A DNA stretch of 62,345 nucleotides. It comes from an uncultured Clostridia bacterium (lineage in GTDB: Bacteria; Bacillota; Clostridia; Oscillospirales; Oscillospiraceae). Positions 59,899-62,345 of this stretch are shown here, piece by piece (within the stretch, counting starts at the first letter, position 1; every line of letters starts with the position of its first letter). Location: assembly GCA_945948535.1 (NCBI GenBank), contig CAMFBN010000010.1, forward strand, positions 1-62,345, in the 5' to 3' direction. Made by a program: the position numbers and the translations under genes. The notes beneath the pieces are model-generated. The model made no database searches. It was not told the DNA's origin and saw only the letters and a list, made by a program, of their open reading frames with translations.

Positions 59899-60594
59899 TT
59901 ACAGTGGGGATTGTTTGATTTTCGCGTACCGTCGGGGATACTGCTTAGGGGTGGGGGCAATTTTCCGAAAGACGATCACCGCGTGAGAGCCGCCGTCCAT
60001 GGGAAATTCCCGGACTTCCTCCAATTTTAACCCCAGCTTTTTGATGGCGCCGGTGCATTCGGCAAGCTCCTCCGCAGCCTGCGCGCCCTTCATGGCCAGC
60101 ACCGCGCCGCCGACCTTGACATAGGGTGCCGTCAGCTCCAGCAGGATGTTCAGCCGGGCAACGGCTCTTGATGCAGCAAAATCGTAGCTCTCCCGGCGGG
60201 TCACCACCGCTTCCTCCGCCCGGGCGGTGACGCACTCCGCGTCAATGCCCAGCCGGGGCAGTGTCTCTTCCAGCCATTTTACCCGCTTTCCAAGGCTGTC
60301 AAGCAATGTGATTTCTGCCTCCGGGCAGGCAATTGCCAGAGGCACCCCGGGAAAGCCCGCACCGCAGCCCACATCGATCAGGGTCTTTCCCTTCAGATCC
60401 GCGCAGCACAGCACCGTCAGGCTGTCCAGCAGGTGGAGCTTCGCTACCTGGGTATCCTCAGTGATGGCGGTGAGGTTCATAACCTCATTTTGCTTCACCA
60501 TGGCCCGGGCAAAGGCGCACAGCTTTTCCTGCCGGTCCTCCGGCAGAGCAAGGCCCAGAGAAATCAGGCCCTCTTTCAGTGTCGTTTCCATCAT
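59899..60594 (-). CDS. rsmG: 16S rRNA (guanine527-N7)-methyltransferase RsmG
   Basis: A 231-residue SAM methyltransferase (GidB). SAM motif DVGCGAGFPGVPLAI, VMNLTAI, and FAASRAVARLNILLEL. Methylates G527 of 16S rRNA; loss gives low-level streptomycin resistance in many bacteria. Its ATG overlaps the stop of the upstream DUF3810 gene (ATGATGG), so they are coupled. Confidence 0.96.
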   Translation of the reverse strand: MMETTLKEGLISLGLALPEDRQEKLCAFARAMVKQNEVMNLTAITEDTQVAKLHLLDSLTVLCCADLKGKTLIDVGCGAGFPGVPLAIACPEAEITLLDSLGKRVKWLEETLPRLGIDAECVTARAEEAVVTRRESYDFAASRAVARLNILLELTAPYVKVGGAVLAMKGAQAAEELAECTGAIKKLGLKLEEVREFPMDGGSHAVIVFRKIAPTPKQYPRRYAKIKQSPL

Positions 60595-61772
60595 CCAATA
60601 CTCTCCCTGGCGTTGACGATACCGCTTAGATCCACCATATTCTCGTCGTAGGGATCAAACACGCTCTTTTCAACAGTGATGGCGGGCAGCACCACGGTCT
60701 GGATATGCCAGTTCACCAGCAGGTCGCAGACCTCGGCATAGGAAGCGATGCCGCTTTCCTCGCCGCTGGTTTTCAGGTAGGTGTCGTTGACGGTGTCAGC
60801 AAATTTGGTGGCTTTCGTATCCTGCTTCTGGCTGAAGAAAGCGTCATAGGCATTCCAGTCGTAACGAAGCTTGTCGCCGATGCCCTCCTTCACCCGGGCA
60901 GCCGCCGACGCGGCAGACTGGGTGTTCACGCCGCACAGGGCGGTATAGCAATAGCGGAAGGCCATAAAATAAGCGGAATACTGGAATTCCGGGTCAGAAT
61001 TGACAGAACAGGCCAGAAATCCGGAAAAATTTGCGTCCCGTTCCGAGGCAATGCACATCCGGTGGGCCATTTCGTGGCACATGGTGAAGGGCAGCAGAAC
61101 ATCGGGAATCTGGGGATTGACGCAGGCCTCGCCGGTGATGCCGAAGGTGTAGCCGGTGATCCCCATGGAGGTGTACATATCCGCCCAGTCCAGCTTTTTC
61201 ACGGGCAGCTGGCAGCCGGCAAAGATGGGATAGTGGTTTACATAAGTCAATGTATGGAAGCCCTCGCCTGCCTTATCCGCCAGCTCCTCAAAGGAGGCAA
61301 ATTGCACATTCCCGCTGCCGTCCCGGTTTACCTGATCGGCAAGGGCGTTGGCCTTGTCCCGGTAAAATTCCGTAGCCTCGGTCAGTTCCTCCAGATTGTA
61401 GCTGGAAACCTCCAGACGCATATCCTCCGCCAGAGAACCGGCGTAGTAATTCATGCCCCACATGGCCATGTGCAGCAGGTAGATGCCGGAAAACACCGCC
61501 AGCACCCAGCCGAACCACTGGATGGGGTTCCATTTCAGTACGATCATCAATACCAGACTTGCCAAAATCAGCACGCCCAGCACCACCGCCAGAAGCTGCC
61601 AGACAGGGTAACTGATCTGGGAAGTCCAGTTTGCGAGGATGTCCTGGAGCGTCCGCACCACGTAGGGGTAGACCATATCCACCAAAGTGGCGTAACGCTG
61701 GCCGAACTGGGACAGCACCCAGGTCAGTGCCGCGAAGATCCCGGCAGTCAGGTAGCCGAACCAATATTTCAA
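60591..61772 (-). CDS. DUF3810 membrane zinc-protease-like protein
   Basis: A 393-residue protein with three membrane helices in the first 110 residues. A soluble part follows with HEMAH (MCHEMAHRMCIASERDANF), an HExxH zinc motif with a nearby Glu as in gluzincin-type peptidases. DUF3810 members are of unknown function. The start is TTG at 61772, supported by AAGGAGG 7 nt upstream. Coupled to rsmG. Confidence 0.85.
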   Translation of the reverse strand: MKYWFGYLTAGIFAALTWVLSQFGQRYATLVDMVYPYVVRTLQDILANWTSQISYPVWQLLAVVLGVLILASLVLMIVLKWNPIQWFGWVLAVFSGIYLLHMAMWGMNYYAGSLAEDMRLEVSSYNLEELTEATEFYRDKANALADQVNRDGSGNVQFASFEELADKAGEGFHTLTYVNHYPIFAGCQLPVKKLDWADMYTSMGITGYTFGITGEACVNPQIPDVLLPFTMCHEMAHRMCIASERDANFSGFLACSVNSDPEFQYSAYFMAFRYCYTALCGVNTQSAASAAARVKEGIGDKLRYDWNAYDAFFSQKQDTKATKFADTVNDTYLKTSGEESGIASYAEVCDLLVNWHIQTVVLPAITVEKSVFDPYDENMVDLSGIVNARESIG

Positions 61773-61867
61773 AGGAAGCCCTCCTTTTCAGTGGCATTGT
61801 CATAGATTTTAATAGTATAACACAAAAGTCAAGAAAAGTCTTCAAACAATTCATTAACATTACAAAT

Positions 61868-62014
61868 AAGCCTTCCCCTTTGGGGAAGATGGCAGTCCAA
61901 AGGGCTGATAGATGAGGGATTTCCTCTTGATGATAGGAAAGATGTACCTGCAATCAGTACAGGCCCTCATCCGACCTCGCCTGCGCTCGGCCATCTTCTC
62001 CGGAGGGGAAGGCT
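61868..62014. repeat. AAGCCTTCCCC-type inverted-repeat element
   Basis: 147 bp from AAGCCTTCCCCTTTGGGG to CCGGAGGGGAAGGCTT. It has inner pairing ends (GATGAGGG / CCCTCATC) and is non-coding. Same family as the outer element at 40767-40967. Confidence 0.75.
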
Positions 62015-62017
62015 TTT

Positions 62018-62260
62018 TTATTTTAGCCGTTTTTCCAGCGTTGCCGCGTTCAGAGAGGTCAGCCGCACCCGGTTGAAGCCATATTCGCTGGTCAGAATAA
62101 AAGACTTTGGCAGCTCGTCGCAGGGCACCACCTCGCCGGCTTCTTCGCTTTTCGCCAAAAAATCCCGGGTCCGTTTGGAGGTAGAGGTGTTGTCCAGGTC
62201 AAAAATGCCAACGATAGACCTATCCCGCACCGCCATGTCATTGCCAATGGACAGATACAT
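62018..62260 (-). CDS. remB: RemB-like extracellular matrix regulator (DUF370)
   Basis: An 80-residue protein (MYLSIGNDMAVRDRSIVGIF, DLDNTSTSKRTRDFL, LPKSFILTSEYG) of the DUF370/RemB (YaaB) family, small DNA-binding proteins that control matrix genes in Bacillus. In Bacillus it lies between recF and gyrB near the origin. Here its downstream end touches the repeat element, whose T-rich edge overlaps its stop. Confidence 0.85.
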   Translation of the reverse strand: MYLSIGNDMAVRDRSIVGIFDLDNTSTSKRTRDFLAKSEEAGEVVPCDELPKSFILTSEYGFNRVRLTSLNAATLEKRLK

Positions 62261-62282
62261 AAAAACCTCCGGTTTTTATCAG

Positions 62283-62345
62283 TGTGGAGAGTGGAGAGTG
62301 AAGAGTGGAGTTATGTTATCTTCACTCTCCACTCTGCACTCTTCA
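62283..62345. repeat. ACTCTCCACTCTTCACTC-type repeat at window end
   Basis: GTGGAGAGTGGAGAGTGAAG ... and its inverse CTTCACTCTCCACTC. A short copy (ACTCCACTCTCCACTCTTCA) lies at about 50631-50655. Confidence 0.6.

Overview
The window looks like a chromosomal segment of a GC-rich, Gram-positive, probably spore-forming gut Clostridia, most like Oscillospiraceae/Ruminococcaceae. The evidence is the mix of gene types: SpoVT with its GAF domain, an hrcA-grpE-dnaK-dnaJ operon with a CIRCE operator, class III fructose-1,6-bisphosphatase, a folate ECF transporter under a THF riboswitch, the NfnAB transhydrogenase, PlsY, RemB, and teichoic-acid-type and choline-type enzymes. I see no rRNA, tRNA, CRISPR array, phage or transposase gene. 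Taxonomy is inferred from gene content only.

Layout. 1-2.3 kb: amino-sugar genes (nagB and a ROK-like kinase). 2.6-7.4 kb: a very large secreted papain-like cysteine protease with Ig-like, BspA-type and InlB-type repeats. 7.8-16.6 kb: a CPBP membrane protease, then a tandemly duplicated two-gene cassette. Each cassette has a TagF-like CDP-glycerol glycerophosphotransferase followed by a fusion of a YidC-like membrane domain to an LtaS/sulfatase-fold catalytic domain. 16.7-22.8 kb: a convergent operon with a winged-helix/LicC-like nucleotidyltransferase, an amidohydrolase, a winged-helix/LicC/LicA fusion and an APC permease, preceded by a broken regulator. 22.9-27.4 kb: a truncated SpoVT paralogue, a zinc-ribbon membrane protein, SpoVT, FolT with its THF riboswitch, a ParB/Noc-like protein and DUF2284. 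27.7-32.7 kb: acid-sugar catabolism (KDG kinase, a KDG kinase fragment, a DUF1537 kinase) with a divergent PrpR-like regulator. 32.8-34.6 kb: Na/Pi symporter behind a Pho-box-like array. 34.7-40.7 kb: a MacAB-like efflux operon with two adaptors, one carrying seven Cys/His-rich repeats. 41-44.6 kb: a multidomain CoA-disulfide reductase/rhodanese/sulfite-reductase/ferredoxin protein and a divergent LysR regulator. 44.6-50.4 kb: dCMP deaminase and the heat-shock operon. 50.7-57.8 kb: rpsF-ssb-rpsR, fbp, an acyltransferase and nfnAB. 57.9-62.3 kb: an Ig-like membrane-anchored protein, plsY, rsmG, DUF3810 and remB.

The most interesting part is 7.6-22.8 kb, which reads as one surface-polymer locus. 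The two cassettes could make or transfer a glycerol-phosphate polymer. The facing lic-like operon has the enzymes to activate an amino alcohol such as choline (kinase plus cytidylyltransferase) for attaching to it. The duplicated cassettes are essentially identical over about 1.9 kb (polymerase plus YidC-like domain). They differ through most of the external catalytic half and match again at the 3' end, a pattern expected from recent duplication or gene conversion acting around a variable catalytic module.

Intergenic regions are full of small inverted-repeat elements of several families (TGTAGGGCGG-, AAGCCTTCCCC-, AATTGTCAATTG-, GTCATTGCGAGG- and CAATGCGTGC-types). Some are nested, some sit inside the heat-shock operon, and some supply the stop codon of the neighbouring gene.
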